NCBI GenBank assembly: GCA_910587295.1
Contig: CAJULP010000049.1
Location: forward strand, 1-64,000
Length of the DNA stretch: 64,000 nucleotides
Direction: 5' to 3'
Source: an uncultured Lachnospiraceae bacterium
GTDB lineage: Bacteria > Bacillota > Clostridia > Lachnospirales > Lachnospiraceae
Part shown: piece after piece, positions 1-8,092 of the stretch
Numbering within the stretch: position 1 is the first letter of the stretch
Layout of the letters: the number at the start of each line of letters is the position of its first letter
Made by a program: the position numbers and the translations under genes
The notes under the pieces: model-generated
Told to the model about the DNA's origin: nothing
Seen by the model: the letters and a program-made list of their open reading frames with translations, nothing else
Database searches by the model: none

Positions 1-71
1 AAGGACTTAAACCGGATGATAAAAAAATATTTAAGTTAGAAAAAATATACAACATTTTTAGCCATAGAAAG

Positions 72-107
72 AGCCGGAATTTCCTTATTTTCCAAGGAAT
101 TCCGGCT
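72..107. terminator. Strong hairpin left of the LCP gene
   Basis: The arms AGCCGGAAT and ATTCCGGCT are extended inward by TCCTT/AAGGA with one bulged base. On the plus strand the hairpin is followed by TTTG; on the minus strand by CTTTCT. It probably ends the LCP transcript and may also serve a plus-strand gene ending left of the window, since a plus frame stops at base 39. The rest of bases 1-191 shows no supportable gene. Confidence 0.6.
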
Positions 108-191
108 TTGTTGGTCATTTCAAGTGTTGAAAATGGGCTATTATATCGCATCTGACCAATTTCTGTCAACTGCTTTTTTTAATTTAATATC

Positions 192-1301
192 TTAATATCT
201 TAGATACCCCTGCGTATCTTCCTCTATATATTTACTGTAACTTTTCAGTTCTTCGGAAGGCTCATACTCCTCTTCCGGGAACAATAATTCATGGAGTCTC
301 ACCGCATTTTCTTCCAGAGAAGTAGGCACGATGCATTCCCCCTCCGTCCGGATCGGACCACCGTTTAACATATCCCTGAACGGGAAGCCGTCACTTACCG
401 TAACCTTGTAATCACCCACCATGCCAAGAACCGGAAGCATATCCTCCACATCGATCGAAGTAATCACATGGGGCAGCACCGCATCCGCCGCTTCCATCAG
501 CGTGCCCAGGGATGCCCTCTTCGCCTTTTCCATCATGGCGATCAAAACATTTCTTTGCCTTTCCGTCCGTTTAAAATCATCTCCCACAAAGCGGATCCTG
601 CAGTAAGCCGTTGCCTGAAGCCCGTTTAATGTCTGCAGTCCCGGCTGCGTCACCGGCGTATAATCCACACCCTCCGAAGCCTCATAATGTTTTCCGTCCT
701 CCGTGGTTCCTACCATACTGATCTGATAATTATTTAAATGGGAGATTTCAGACTCTGCCACGTCTATCTCAATGCCGCCAAGGGCATCCACCGCTTCCAC
801 CAGCCCTTCAAACCCTACCGTCACATAGTCTGTGATAAAAAGATCCGTGTTCATGTTCAGCATTCCAAGCGCCTGCTTCGGCCCCCCGTAAGCATATGCG
901 GCATTGCACTTTTTGTAAGTGTCATTTCCTATATTCAGATAAGTATCCCTGTAAACAGAGATGAGACGCACCTCATGCTTATCCATGTCAATAGAGCAGA
1001 CCATAATGGTATCGCTCCTGTTATTTCCCTTCCCAAGATTCTCATCCCTGGCGTCCACGCCAAAAAAAGCAACATTATAAATCCCAGTATATTCGTTTAC
1101 CGTCTCCGGCTCTTTCGATTCCGTAACTTTTTTCTTGACTTCCTCATTAACAGCAATCTGCTCCGTATCTATAACATCCTTCTTCACACCATTTTTCCCG
1201 GTGGTGCGAAGCACGACAAACAAGATACCGATCGCCGCTATCAGCACAAGTATCTCAATGATGAATAATGGCAGGTGTTTCACCCATTTCTTCTTTTCCA
1301 T
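192..1301 (-). CDS. LytR-CpsA-Psr (LCP) family cell-wall glycopolymer ligase
   Basis: A 369-residue membrane-anchored protein. A short basic N terminus (MEKKKWVKH) is followed by one transmembrane segment at about residues 10-33 and an extracellular LCP domain. Recognisable LCP features are FFGVDARDENLGKGNNRSDTIMV near residue 80, the RDTYLNI block, and QTLNGLQATAYCRIRF with the conserved arginines. Family members transfer undecaprenyl-linked glycopolymers to peptidoglycan on the outer membrane face. An upstream ATG at 1313 is also open, but the ATG at 1301 has AGGAAG five bases before it. The gene lies about 30 bp after radA and is probably cotranscribed with it. The glycopolymer substrate cannot be told from sequence. 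Confidence 0.9.
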   Translation of the reverse strand: MEKKKWVKHLPLFIIEILVLIAAIGILFVVLRTTGKNGVKKDVIDTEQIAVNEEVKKKVTESKEPETVNEYTGIYNVAFFGVDARDENLGKGNNRSDTIMVCSIDMDKHEVRLISVYRDTYLNIGNDTYKKCNAAYAYGGPKQALGMLNMNTDLFITDYVTVGFEGLVEAVDALGGIEIDVAESEISHLNNYQISMVGTTEDGKHYEASEGVDYTPVTQPGLQTLNGLQATAYCRIRFVGDDFKRTERQRNVLIAMMEKAKRASLGTLMEAADAVLPHVITSIDVEDMLPVLGMVGDYKVTVSDGFPFRDMLNGGPIRTEGECIVPTSLEENAVRLHELLFPEEEYEPSEELKSYSKYIEEDTQGYLRY

Positions 1302-1334
1302 CTTCTTCCTCATTTCTTCGTTTCTTTTGCGTTT

Positions 1335-2705
1335 TTATAAAAGATCAATGGCATCCGCCACACTGCCTACGCCAATCACCCTGATCCCGGAAATATCCTT
1401 TAGTACATCCATACCTGCTCTGGGAACGATACAGGTGGTAAACCCAAGTTTTTTTGCCTCCTGCACTCTGGCCTGCACCATGCTGACACCGCGCACTTCC
1501 CCGCTTAAGCCTACCTCTCCTACCGCGATCATCCTATCATCAATGCACTTGTTCTTAAAACTGGATACCAATGCCATCACAATGCCAAGATCAATGGCCG
1601 GCTCCTGTATTTTAATTCCTCCTGCAAGGTTCACATAGGCGTCACAGCTCCCCATCTGAATCCCTAACCGCTTTTCCAACACGGCGATCAACAGGTTGAC
1701 CCTGTTAAAGTCAGTTCCGGTAGTCTGCCTTCTGGGAATGCCAAAACTGCTGTGGCATACAAGAGCCTGGATCTCGATCAGCATAGGACGGGTACCTTCC
1801 ATGGAACAGACAACAATAGAACCGCTTGCATGTTCCGGCTTCCCGCTTAACATAAACTCCGACGGGTTGGCAACCTCCCTTAAACCCTCGCTTGCCATCT
1901 CAAACACGCCAATCTCATTGGTAGACCCAAACCGGTTTTTGACACTGCGCAGAATCCGGTACGAAGCATGCCGGTCTCCCTCAAAATAAAGCACCGTATC
2001 CACCATGTGCTCTAACACCCTGGGGCCCGCCACGGTTCCCTCCTTTGTCACATGGCCAACAATAAAAACAGAAATATTTAAGCCTTTTGCAAGTTGCAGT
2101 AAAACCCCTGTGGCCTCCCTTACCTGGGAAACGCTTCCCGGTGCGGAGGAAATCTGATCGCTGTACATAGTCTGGATCGAATCAATGACCACCACGTCCG
2201 GCTTCTTGCGGCGGATCACTTCCTCGATCGCATCCAGCCCCGTCTCACAAAAAAGCTTTAAATGTGCGTTAAATTCCCCAATCCGGGTAGCACGGAGCTT
2301 AATCTGTTTTAAAGATTCCTCCCCGGAAACATAAAGTACTTCCCTGCCGTCACCTGCCAGCATCCTGCATACCTGGAGCAGTAAGGTAGATTTACCGATT
2401 CCCGGATCTCCTCCTACCAGCGTAAGCGATCCCCGGACCAGCCCTCCGCCTAACACCCTGTCAAGTTCTCTTATGCGGGTGGTAAGCCGGTCTTCCTCAT
2501 CCAGGGAGACCTCCGACAAAGCGATCGGCTCCGGCCGCTCTGCCAGGCTTCGGGAAGATGCCCCCTTTCCCTTGGCCGGCAAAGCCGCGCTTTCTTCCAC
2601 AAAAGTATTCCACTGGCGGCATCCCGGACACTGCCCCATCCATTTACTCGATTCATATCCGCATTCCTGACAAAAAAATACAACAGCCGCCTTTCCCTTT
2701 GCCAT
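1335..2705 (-). CDS. radA: DNA repair protein RadA (branch migration ATPase)
   Basis: About 456 residues, the usual RadA length. In order: an N-terminal C4 zinc finger (CQECGYESSKWMGQCPGC), a RecA-like ATPase core with Walker A GGDPGIGKST and Walker B VVVIDSIQT, the RadA-specific KNRFG motif, and a C-terminal Lon-protease-like domain. RadA promotes branch migration of recombination intermediates. The start at 2705 (MAKGK) matches the family; an in-frame ATG at 2717 adds MGIT. Both starts lie at the end of a hairpin-bearing leader that is duplicated elsewhere in this window. A terminator separates the gene from the gene upstream. Linkage to clpC is known from other Firmicutes. Confidence 0.97.
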   Translation of the reverse strand: MAKGKAAVVFFCQECGYESSKWMGQCPGCRQWNTFVEESAALPAKGKGASSRSLAERPEPIALSEVSLDEEDRLTTRIRELDRVLGGGLVRGSLTLVGGDPGIGKSTLLLQVCRMLAGDGREVLYVSGEESLKQIKLRATRIGEFNAHLKLFCETGLDAIEEVIRRKKPDVVVIDSIQTMYSDQISSAPGSVSQVREATGVLLQLAKGLNISVFIVGHVTKEGTVAGPRVLEHMVDTVLYFEGDRHASYRILRSVKNRFGSTNEIGVFEMASEGLREVANPSEFMLSGKPEHASGSIVVCSMEGTRPMLIEIQALVCHSSFGIPRRQTTGTDFNRVNLLIAVLEKRLGIQMGSCDAYVNLAGGIKIQEPAIDLGIVMALVSSFKNKCIDDRMIAVGEVGLSGEVRGVSMVQARVQEAKKLGFTTCIVPRAGMDVLKDISGIRVIGVGSVADAIDLL

Positions 2706-2760
2706 CGTGATACCCATGCCCTTCCCACATAAGCCCTCCCATGTGGGAACAGGCCCAAAT
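2701..2760 (-). repeat. Leader repeat, copy A (before radA)
   Basis: The minus strand reads ATTTGGGCCTGTTCCC, then a perfect 9-bp stem TTCCCACAT/ATGTGGGAA around a ten-base loop, then GAAGGGCATGGGTAT running into the radA start. A second copy, about 80 percent identical over 60 bases, precedes the orphan gene at 32159-33001. Both copies place ATGGGTAT and a downstream ATGGC at the same spot. Confidence 0.7.
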
Positions 2761-2771
2761 CCCTTTTACGT

Positions 2772-2804
2772 AAAAACAGGTCCCTGCCGGCGGCAGGTTC
2801 CTGT
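2772..2804 (-). terminator. Rho-independent terminator after the 136-residue gene
   Basis: The minus strand reads ACAGG, AA, CCTGCC, loop GCC, GGCAGG, GA, CCTGT, then TTTTT. It follows the stop codon of the 2823-3233 gene by about 20 bases and isolates radA from it. Confidence 0.85.
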
Positions 2805-2822
2805 CTTTTACACATTACTGCT

Positions 2823-3233
2823 TTATCTGGTTACCTTAATGCCTACTTCTTTATTTTCTTCCAATTCCACGCTGATATTCAGCTTCCCGCCAAGATTGGT
2901 CTTCATCGTACCTATACTCTTCCCGTCAATCCATACTTCGTATTCTGTATCTTCCTTAAGTTCCAAGGTGATCTGTGCGTCTTCCGCACCTTCCGCTATA
3001 AAGCTGACACTGTCAGCCGTTTCCGAAAAATTAAGGACACTGGTTCCCGGAACCGACGAATAAGCAAACATTCCGTTACGTTCCAGCTTCGTCATTGCCT
3101 TGAAGGTTTTTACCTTATATAAATCCCCGCAATGTTCAAAATTCTCCGCTTTCGCCTTACTTTCCAACAAATGATTACCAAAACTGATGGTTCCGTCCGC
3201 TTCTGAACGGAGCAATTCTTCTACTACAGCCAT
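2823..3233 (-). CDS. Conserved hypothetical protein, 136 residues
   Basis: No catalytic motif was recognised. The protein opens with MAVVEELLRSEADGTISFGNH, has no signal peptide or membrane segment, and is acidic. The C-terminal half (about residues 65-136) looks like an all-beta domain with the repeated pattern ITLELKEDTEYEVWIDGK and LNISVELEENKEVGIKV. The ATG at 3233 has GGAGG nine bases upstream, so this is a real translated gene. It lies 70 bp after clpC and is closed by a terminator, so clpC and this gene probably share a transcript. A stress-related role is only a guess from position. Confidence 0.75.
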   Translation of the reverse strand: MAVVEELLRSEADGTISFGNHLLESKAKAENFEHCGDLYKVKTFKAMTKLERNGMFAYSSVPGTSVLNFSETADSVSFIAEGAEDAQITLELKEDTEYEVWIDGKSIGTMKTNLGGKLNISVELEENKEVGIKVTR

Positions 3234-3305
3234 TTCTTAAGTCCTCCATACATCATTGGTTGCATTTACTATTAATACCAGTATAATATATTTCCGCCCA
3301 AAAAT

Positions 3306-5786
3306 CTACTTTTCTTTTACGTCAAAAACAACCCGCTCCTTACGAAAGCCTGCCCACACCGTGTCACCAGGTTTTATTCGGCCCTCAAGAATCTCTTCTG
3401 CCAGCCGGTTTTCCACCACATTCTGGATGGCGCGCTTTAACGGCCTGGCTCCCATTTTAGCGTCGGAATACTTGCTGATCAGATGTTCCTTAAGCGCCGG
3501 GCGGACGCTTAAGGTAATCTGCATCTGTGCCTTACAGCGTTTTGTCAGGATGTCACAAAGCAGGTTCACAATATCCTGCATCTCTTCCTTCCCTAAAGGC
3601 TTAAATACCATGATCTCGTCGATCCTGTTGATGAACTCCGGTTTAAAAAGCTTTTTCACCTCTTCCATAACACCTGTTTTCATTTTTTCATAATCCTGCT
3701 CCTTGGTGGTCTTGGTAGAAAATCCAAGGTTTTTCGGCTCCACGATCCTCTGTGCGCCTGCATTGGAAGTCATGATCAGAATCGTATTTTTAAAACTTAC
3801 CTTCCGCCCTTTGGAATCCGTGATATGCCCGTCGTCAAGTACCTGCAAAAGCACATTAAAAACGTCCGGGTGGGCCTTCTCAATCTCATCGAACAAAACC
3901 ACCGAATACGGGTTTTTGCGGATTTTCTCGCTAAGCTGTCCGCCTTCGTCAAATCCTACATATCCCGGAGGAGAACCGATCATTTTAGAGACCGAATGCC
4001 CTTCCATATATTCCGACATGTCCACCCGGATCAGTGCGTTTTCCGAACCGAACATGGCTTCCGCTAAGGATTTGGACAGTTCCGTTTTTCCCACGCCAGT
4101 AGGCCCTAGAAACAGGAAAGAACCAATGGGCCTTCCCGGATCCTGCAGTCCTACCCGTCCTCTCCTTATCGCTGCCGAAACCGCCGTAACAGCGTCATTT
4201 TGCCCGATCACGCGCTTATGCAGGATTTTTTCCAGCTTTAAAAGCCGCTCACTTTCCTTTTCCGTCAGCTTTTTAACCGGAACCTTGGTCCATGCCGCAA
4301 CCACCTCCGCAACTTCGTTTTCGCCAATGGAGATTCCCGCATCTGCCTGCTCCTTCTGATACTTTAACTTAGCCCTGTCATACTTCTTGATCAAGTCCTC
4401 CTGGGTTTTTCGGAGTGCGGAAGCTTCCCCAAACTCCCCTGCTTTCACGCAGCTTTCCACCTGCTGATCCAATGCTTCAACTTCTTCCCGCATCTTTAAA
4501 AGCTTAGGGGGCACATGGGTATTTTTCAACCGGACCGCAGCGGACGCCTCATCGATCAGATCGATCGCTTTATCCGGCAGGTTACGGTCGTTAATGTAAC
4601 GCTCCGATAATGTAACCGCAGCCCGGATTGCTTCCTCCGTGATCCTTACCCGATGGTGCTCTTCATACTTTGGCGCAATCCCCTTAAGAATCTCCACTGC
4701 CTGATCAATGGTCGGCTCCTCCACGTAAACAGACTGGAAACGCCTCTCTAAAGCGGCGTCTTTTTCCACATATTTATGATATTCCGCCACTGTTGTTGCC
4801 CCGATCAGCTGCAGCTCGCCCCTTGCAAGGGATGGTTTCAATATGTTGGAAGCATCAATGGCCCCCTCAGCGCCGCCTGCACCGATGATCGTATGCATCT
4901 CGTCCAAAAACAGGATCACATTGCCATCCTCCTGCACTTCCCTGATCACCCGTTTAATTCTTTCCTCAAACTCACCTCTGTATTTAGAACCGGCCACCAT
5001 ACCGGAAAGATCTAAGGTAAGCAGGCGCTTATTCTGCACCGTAAAAGGAACTTCCCCCGCTACAATGCGGGATGCAAGCCCTTCCACCACCGCAGTCTTG
5101 CCTACCCCCGGCTCCCCGATCAGGCAGGGGTTGTTTTTCGTTCTGCGGCTTAAGATCTCGATCACCCTCTGGATCTCAGCTTCCCGCCCGATCACCGGAT
5201 CTAATTCCCCTGCCGCAGCAAGAGCCGTAAGATCACGGCTGTACTGGTCTAAGGTAGCCGTCTGGCGGCTCCGTTTTCCCTGTTTCCTGGATAGATCTTC
5301 CTTATAAAGATTGGCATCTTCCCCCATGGCGATCAAAGTATCCACATACAGCTTTTGGATGGATATCCCTAAAGTATTTAAAAGCCTTGCGGCAACATTT
5401 TCCCCTTCTTTCAATAATGCCAGCAAAAGATGCTCCGTTCCCGTAACCTGGGCCTCAAAGCGGTCCGCTTGCCTGTGGGCCTCCTCAATCACCACCCTTG
5501 CCCTTGGAGAATACCCTTCCCTTTCCAGTACCATAACGGTAGATTCCGGCACGATCAGCTCCTGTATCATTTCCATGATCTTTGCTTCATCCGCCCCGTT
5601 TTCTAGAAGAACCTTTGCCGCAACCCCTGTTCCTTCCTTTAATAACCCCACAAGAATATGTTCCGTGCCTATATACCCCGTATGCATTCGAATCGCTGTC
5701 TTTTCCGCCAGCTTCAAGGCTGCTTTTGCCTTATCGGTAAAACCAAATTTTTGATCGCTCAATTCAGGCTCCTCCAAATTCTTCAT
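3306..5786 (-). CDS. clpC: ClpC-type Clp protease ATP-binding subunit
   Basis: An 826-residue Hsp100 unfoldase. Two Clp-N repeats lie at about 14-155. The first AAA+ module has Walker A GEPGVGKT (224-231) and Walker B LFLDEMH. A short UVR-like coiled middle region follows at about 435-475 (EALDQQVESCVKAGEFGEAS). The second AAA+ module has GPTGVGKT (561-568), and an LGF tripeptide (687-689) of the ClpP-binding type follows it. It unfolds protein substrates in the cytosol and feeds them to ClpP. The start at 5786 lies inside the end of the upstream GntR gene (23-bp overlap) with a poor ribosome site, suggesting translational coupling. The ctsR-mcsA-mcsB genes usual in Bacillus are absent. Confidence 0.97.
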   Translation of the reverse strand: MKNLEEPELSDQKFGFTDKAKAALKLAEKTAIRMHTGYIGTEHILVGLLKEGTGVAAKVLLENGADEAKIMEMIQELIVPESTVMVLEREGYSPRARVVIEEAHRQADRFEAQVTGTEHLLLALLKEGENVAARLLNTLGISIQKLYVDTLIAMGEDANLYKEDLSRKQGKRSRQTATLDQYSRDLTALAAAGELDPVIGREAEIQRVIEILSRRTKNNPCLIGEPGVGKTAVVEGLASRIVAGEVPFTVQNKRLLTLDLSGMVAGSKYRGEFEERIKRVIREVQEDGNVILFLDEMHTIIGAGGAEGAIDASNILKPSLARGELQLIGATTVAEYHKYVEKDAALERRFQSVYVEEPTIDQAVEILKGIAPKYEEHHRVRITEEAIRAAVTLSERYINDRNLPDKAIDLIDEASAAVRLKNTHVPPKLLKMREEVEALDQQVESCVKAGEFGEASALRKTQEDLIKKYDRAKLKYQKEQADAGISIGENEVAEVVAAWTKVPVKKLTEKESERLLKLEKILHKRVIGQNDAVTAVSAAIRRGRVGLQDPGRPIGSFLFLGPTGVGKTELSKSLAEAMFGSENALIRVDMSEYMEGHSVSKMIGSPPGYVGFDEGGQLSEKIRKNPYSVVLFDEIEKAHPDVFNVLLQVLDDGHITDSKGRKVSFKNTILIMTSNAGAQRIVEPKNLGFSTKTTKEQDYEKMKTGVMEEVKKLFKPEFINRIDEIMVFKPLGKEEMQDIVNLLCDILTKRCKAQMQITLSVRPALKEHLISKYSDAKMGARPLKRAIQNVVENRLAEEILEGRIKPGDTVWAGFRKERVVFDVKEK

Positions 5787-6138
5787 ATATTTCTTCTATC
5801 ATGCGATGTACCTCGTCTCTGGAAATCCCCTTGCAGATTGCCTTTGCCAGTATCACCCTAAGCTCCTCGTCCATTTCCTCTAGCGTCCTTAACTTGTCAA
5901 TGTCAAGGGCAATGACCGCTCCCTTCCTTCTGTCCACCTTGACAAAGCCTTCCTGCTTTAGCACCGTATATGCTTTGTTCACCGTATGCATATTGATACC
6001 GATATCATCCGCTAACTGCCGGACGGAAGGCAGCGTATCCCCCTCCTGGAATTTTGCCGTGGCAATCCCTAAGACAATCTGATTCCTTAGCTGCAGATAG
6101 AGCGCTTCCTGGCTGTTAAAATCAATTTCTATGATCAT
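5764..6138 (-). CDS. GntR-family regulator, short YtrA-like type
   Basis: A 124-residue regulator. The N-terminal winged helix-turn-helix (about residues 8-75) contains QLRNQIVLGIATAKFQEGDTLPSVRQLADDIGINMHTVNKAYTVLKQEG, the classic GntR signature. Only a short helical tail follows instead of a full ligand domain, as in the YtrA subfamily. The start at 6138 has AAAGGA seven bases upstream; an upstream in-frame extension to 6195 has no ribosome site. YtrA-type proteins usually control the adjacent transporter operon, but here the gene overlaps clpC. It may therefore replace CtsR as clpC regulator; this is inference. Confidence 0.9.
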   Translation of the reverse strand: MIIEIDFNSQEALYLQLRNQIVLGIATAKFQEGDTLPSVRQLADDIGINMHTVNKAYTVLKQEGFVKVDRRKGAVIALDIDKLRTLEEMDEELRVILAKAICKGISRDEVHRMIEEIYEEFGGA

Positions 6139-6183
6139 TCCATGTCCTTTCGTTTCCCCAAAGTCATCCGTTACTCTACAAAG

Positions 6184-6207
6184 AAGGAATAGCAAATGCT
6201 ATCCCTC
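6184..6207 (-). terminator. Weak terminator-like hairpin between SH3 gene and GntR gene
   Basis: The minus strand reads AGGGATAGCA, TT, TGCTATTCCT, followed by TCTTTG. The stem has about ten pairs including one G-U. It may end the pur/SH3 transcript, but the T tract is poor. Confidence 0.45.
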
Positions 6208-6213
6208 TTTTGT

Positions 6214-7599
6214 TTACATATCTTTATCATCCATATTTAAGAACTCAAACTCAAATTCGTCATCATCCACAAGGAAATTCTGCGGTTTTCTGGATACCGG
6301 ACGTTTTACGGCTTCTTTCTTTTCTGCTGCATGGAGTTCGGGATCCGTTGTTCTTCGCGGCCTTGCCGTTCTTTCTCCTTCCCTCCTTGCCTGTCCGTCC
6401 CTTCTCGGGGCGGCTTCCTCTCTTTGAGGAGCAGGCTTTTTCCTCCGCACCGGAACAGGTTCTTCCTCTTCCACCGCAATCCTTCTTTTCACCTTTTTCC
6501 TTACGGGGATTTCTTCTTCCTCTTCTTCCTCTTCTTCCTCCTCGTCCTCATCGTCATCTTCATCGTAGTCCTCATAATAAAGGCTCCTAACCTTGAAAAT
6601 AAGGATCGTGATGATCACAAACAAAAGGACGATCACCCCGGCAAGAACGATGATAATGATCTTATTCCGGTCCGCTTCGCTCTCCAGCTTCTGGATACTT
6701 TCATTCGATACCGTCACCGCATTCATAACCTCGGACAGTCTCATCCGGTTTCCTGCAAGGTTATCATATAAAAAGTAGTCGTATTCTTCATTATCCTGAT
6801 TCTGCGCCCACCGGATCTCATAGTCATTGTGGGTTTCTTCCGGCACAGGTTCCGGCTCTCCTTCACCGCCTTCCCCTTCCGGGTTCTCCCCCTCAACAGG
6901 GGCTTCGCCGCCTTCTCCTTCCGGATTTTCTCCTTCCGCAGGGGTCTCACCGCCTTCCCCTTCGCTTGGCGTTCCCCCGATCGCGATCAGGTCAGAGCGG
7001 ATATATCCTTCTATATTCCTGTTGTTATAAGAACAGGTCAGCTGATACCACTTATTACCTGCATTGTCAGTGGCTTCCCCGATCAGTGTGATCCCGGTTC
7101 CGTTAGGCAGGGATGTTACCTTTGCATGAGAAGTGGACGCACCGGAACGGATTGTCGCATTGCTCTCACATTTGATTGTAGCCGACTGTTCCCCGATTGC
7201 CGTGGGAACCGTATCCGCCGGCTTTTCCGCAGGCGTTTCCGTCTGAGTCGTCTGACCGCCGCTTACCGTGGAAGTAGCGGTAAGGGTTTCTGACGTCTTT
7301 ACCAGATCTTCCCTGATATAACCATATCCGCCCCCGGACACGGAAACCTTATACCATTTCATCCCTGAACTGTCCTGCACGACTTCCAGAATATCAATCT
7401 TTTTCCCTTTTACCGTACTGCCTACCACCTCGCTGGTGGTGCTTGCCTGGGCACGTATCTTTGCTGTCTCAGCCGTGATCTCACCTTCTGCTGCAAATGC
7501 ATGCAGCGCCGTCATTCCAAAGATACACAAAACCACCGCACAAGCTGCCAGCCCTTTAAGCAGGCTTCCTGTTTTCTTTCTGTTTTTTAAGCTTTTCAC
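6214..7599 (-). CDS. Membrane protein with two extracellular SH3 domains and an acidic cytoplasmic tail
   Basis: 461 residues from a GTG start at 7599, which has GAGGGAG eight bases upstream; a longer reading into the upstream gene lacks support. Order: signal peptide ending near AFA-AEG (37), bacterial SH3 domain at about 40-100 (ETAKIRAQAS...VVGST), second SH3 domain at about 140-205 (SNATIRSGAS...HAKVTSLP), a Gly/Glu/Pro repeat linker (EGENPEGEGGE twice), one transmembrane helix near 315-338, then a run of Asp/Glu (about 20 of 25) and a basic Arg/Lys/Pro tail. SH3_3 domains commonly bind cell-wall peptides. It sits last in the purine cluster. Function unknown. Confidence 0.85.
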   Translation of the reverse strand: MKSLKNRKKTGSLLKGLAACAVVLCIFGMTALHAFAAEGEITAETAKIRAQASTTSEVVGSTVKGKKIDILEVVQDSSGMKWYKVSVSGGGYGYIREDLVKTSETLTATSTVSGGQTTQTETPAEKPADTVPTAIGEQSATIKCESNATIRSGASTSHAKVTSLPNGTGITLIGEATDNAGNKWYQLTCSYNNRNIEGYIRSDLIAIGGTPSEGEGGETPAEGENPEGEGGEAPVEGENPEGEGGEGEPEPVPEETHNDYEIRWAQNQDNEEYDYFLYDNLAGNRMRLSEVMNAVTVSNESIQKLESEADRNKIIIIVLAGVIVLLFVIITILIFKVRSLYYEDYDEDDDEDEEEEEEEEEEEIPVRKKVKRRIAVEEEEPVPVRRKKPAPQREEAAPRRDGQARREGERTARPRRTTDPELHAAEKKEAVKRPVSRKPQNFLVDDDEFEFEFLNMDDKDM

Positions 7600-7615
7600 T
7601 CTGTTTTCTCCCTCT

Positions 7616-8074
7616 TTACCTTGTAAAACGCATACTTCCTTCTTCGCCCTGCTTTGCGTCACCATACCCGGCAATATTTTTCTGTTTAGCTTCCCTTACT
7701 TTATCCTCCATTTTACGGTGGTAAGCAACCTCACACTTAGCGCAGTACCTGCCGCTTTTAATATCCACACCGCATACCTCGCAGCGTATGTATCCGCCGG
7801 GATTGTCAATCACCTCAAAACGGTTATCTTTAATCATCTCCCGGATCGTTTTCTGGCTGACACCGGTCTTATCGGCAATCTGCGCAACATTAGACCCTCT
7901 GTGTTCGTCTAAATAATTGCGGACTAGGCCGTATTCATCATACTCCAATGCTCCGCACATCTCGCACTGATATTCTCCAATCCCTTTATACACAAGGACT
8001 CCCTGACACTTTGAACACAAAGCAGGCCTCTGATAGCCTCCCGGTGTCATTATTTTGAAAGCTCCCTCTGCCAT
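7616..8074 (-). CDS. Zinc-ribbon and helix-turn-helix protein (TIGR03826/YvyF-like)
   Basis: A 152-residue protein with three Cys pairs: CSKCQG near 21, CEMCGALEY near 38, and CEVCGVDIKSGRYCAKCE near 98-115. Between them lies a helix-turn-helix (NVAQIADKTGVSQKTIREMIKDNRFEV). This layout resembles the flagellar-region protein YvyF, implicated in flagellar gene expression in Bacillus. No flagellar cluster is present here, although an orphan flagellin-like gene lies at 36.3 kb. The start at 8074 has AGGAGGGG six bases upstream and falls 19 bp after purD, so it is in the purine transcript. A zinc-binding regulator is the safest call. Confidence 0.75.
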   Translation of the reverse strand: MAEGAFKIMTPGGYQRPALCSKCQGVLVYKGIGEYQCEMCGALEYDEYGLVRNYLDEHRGSNVAQIADKTGVSQKTIREMIKDNRFEVIDNPGGYIRCEVCGVDIKSGRYCAKCEVAYHRKMEDKVREAKQKNIAGYGDAKQGEEGSMRFTR

Positions 8075-8092
8075 ATGCCATCCCCTCCTACA

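Noticed and set aside
1135..1638. Long plus-strand open frames, here and throughout the window
   Set aside because: They lie opposite well-supported minus-strand genes and have no family similarity or initiation sites.
6481..6560. Low-complexity GAA/GAG-like run that could be a simple-sequence repeat
   Set aside because: It encodes the acidic cytoplasmic tail of the SH3 protein in frame, with mixed Glu and Asp codons; no sign of slippage damage.
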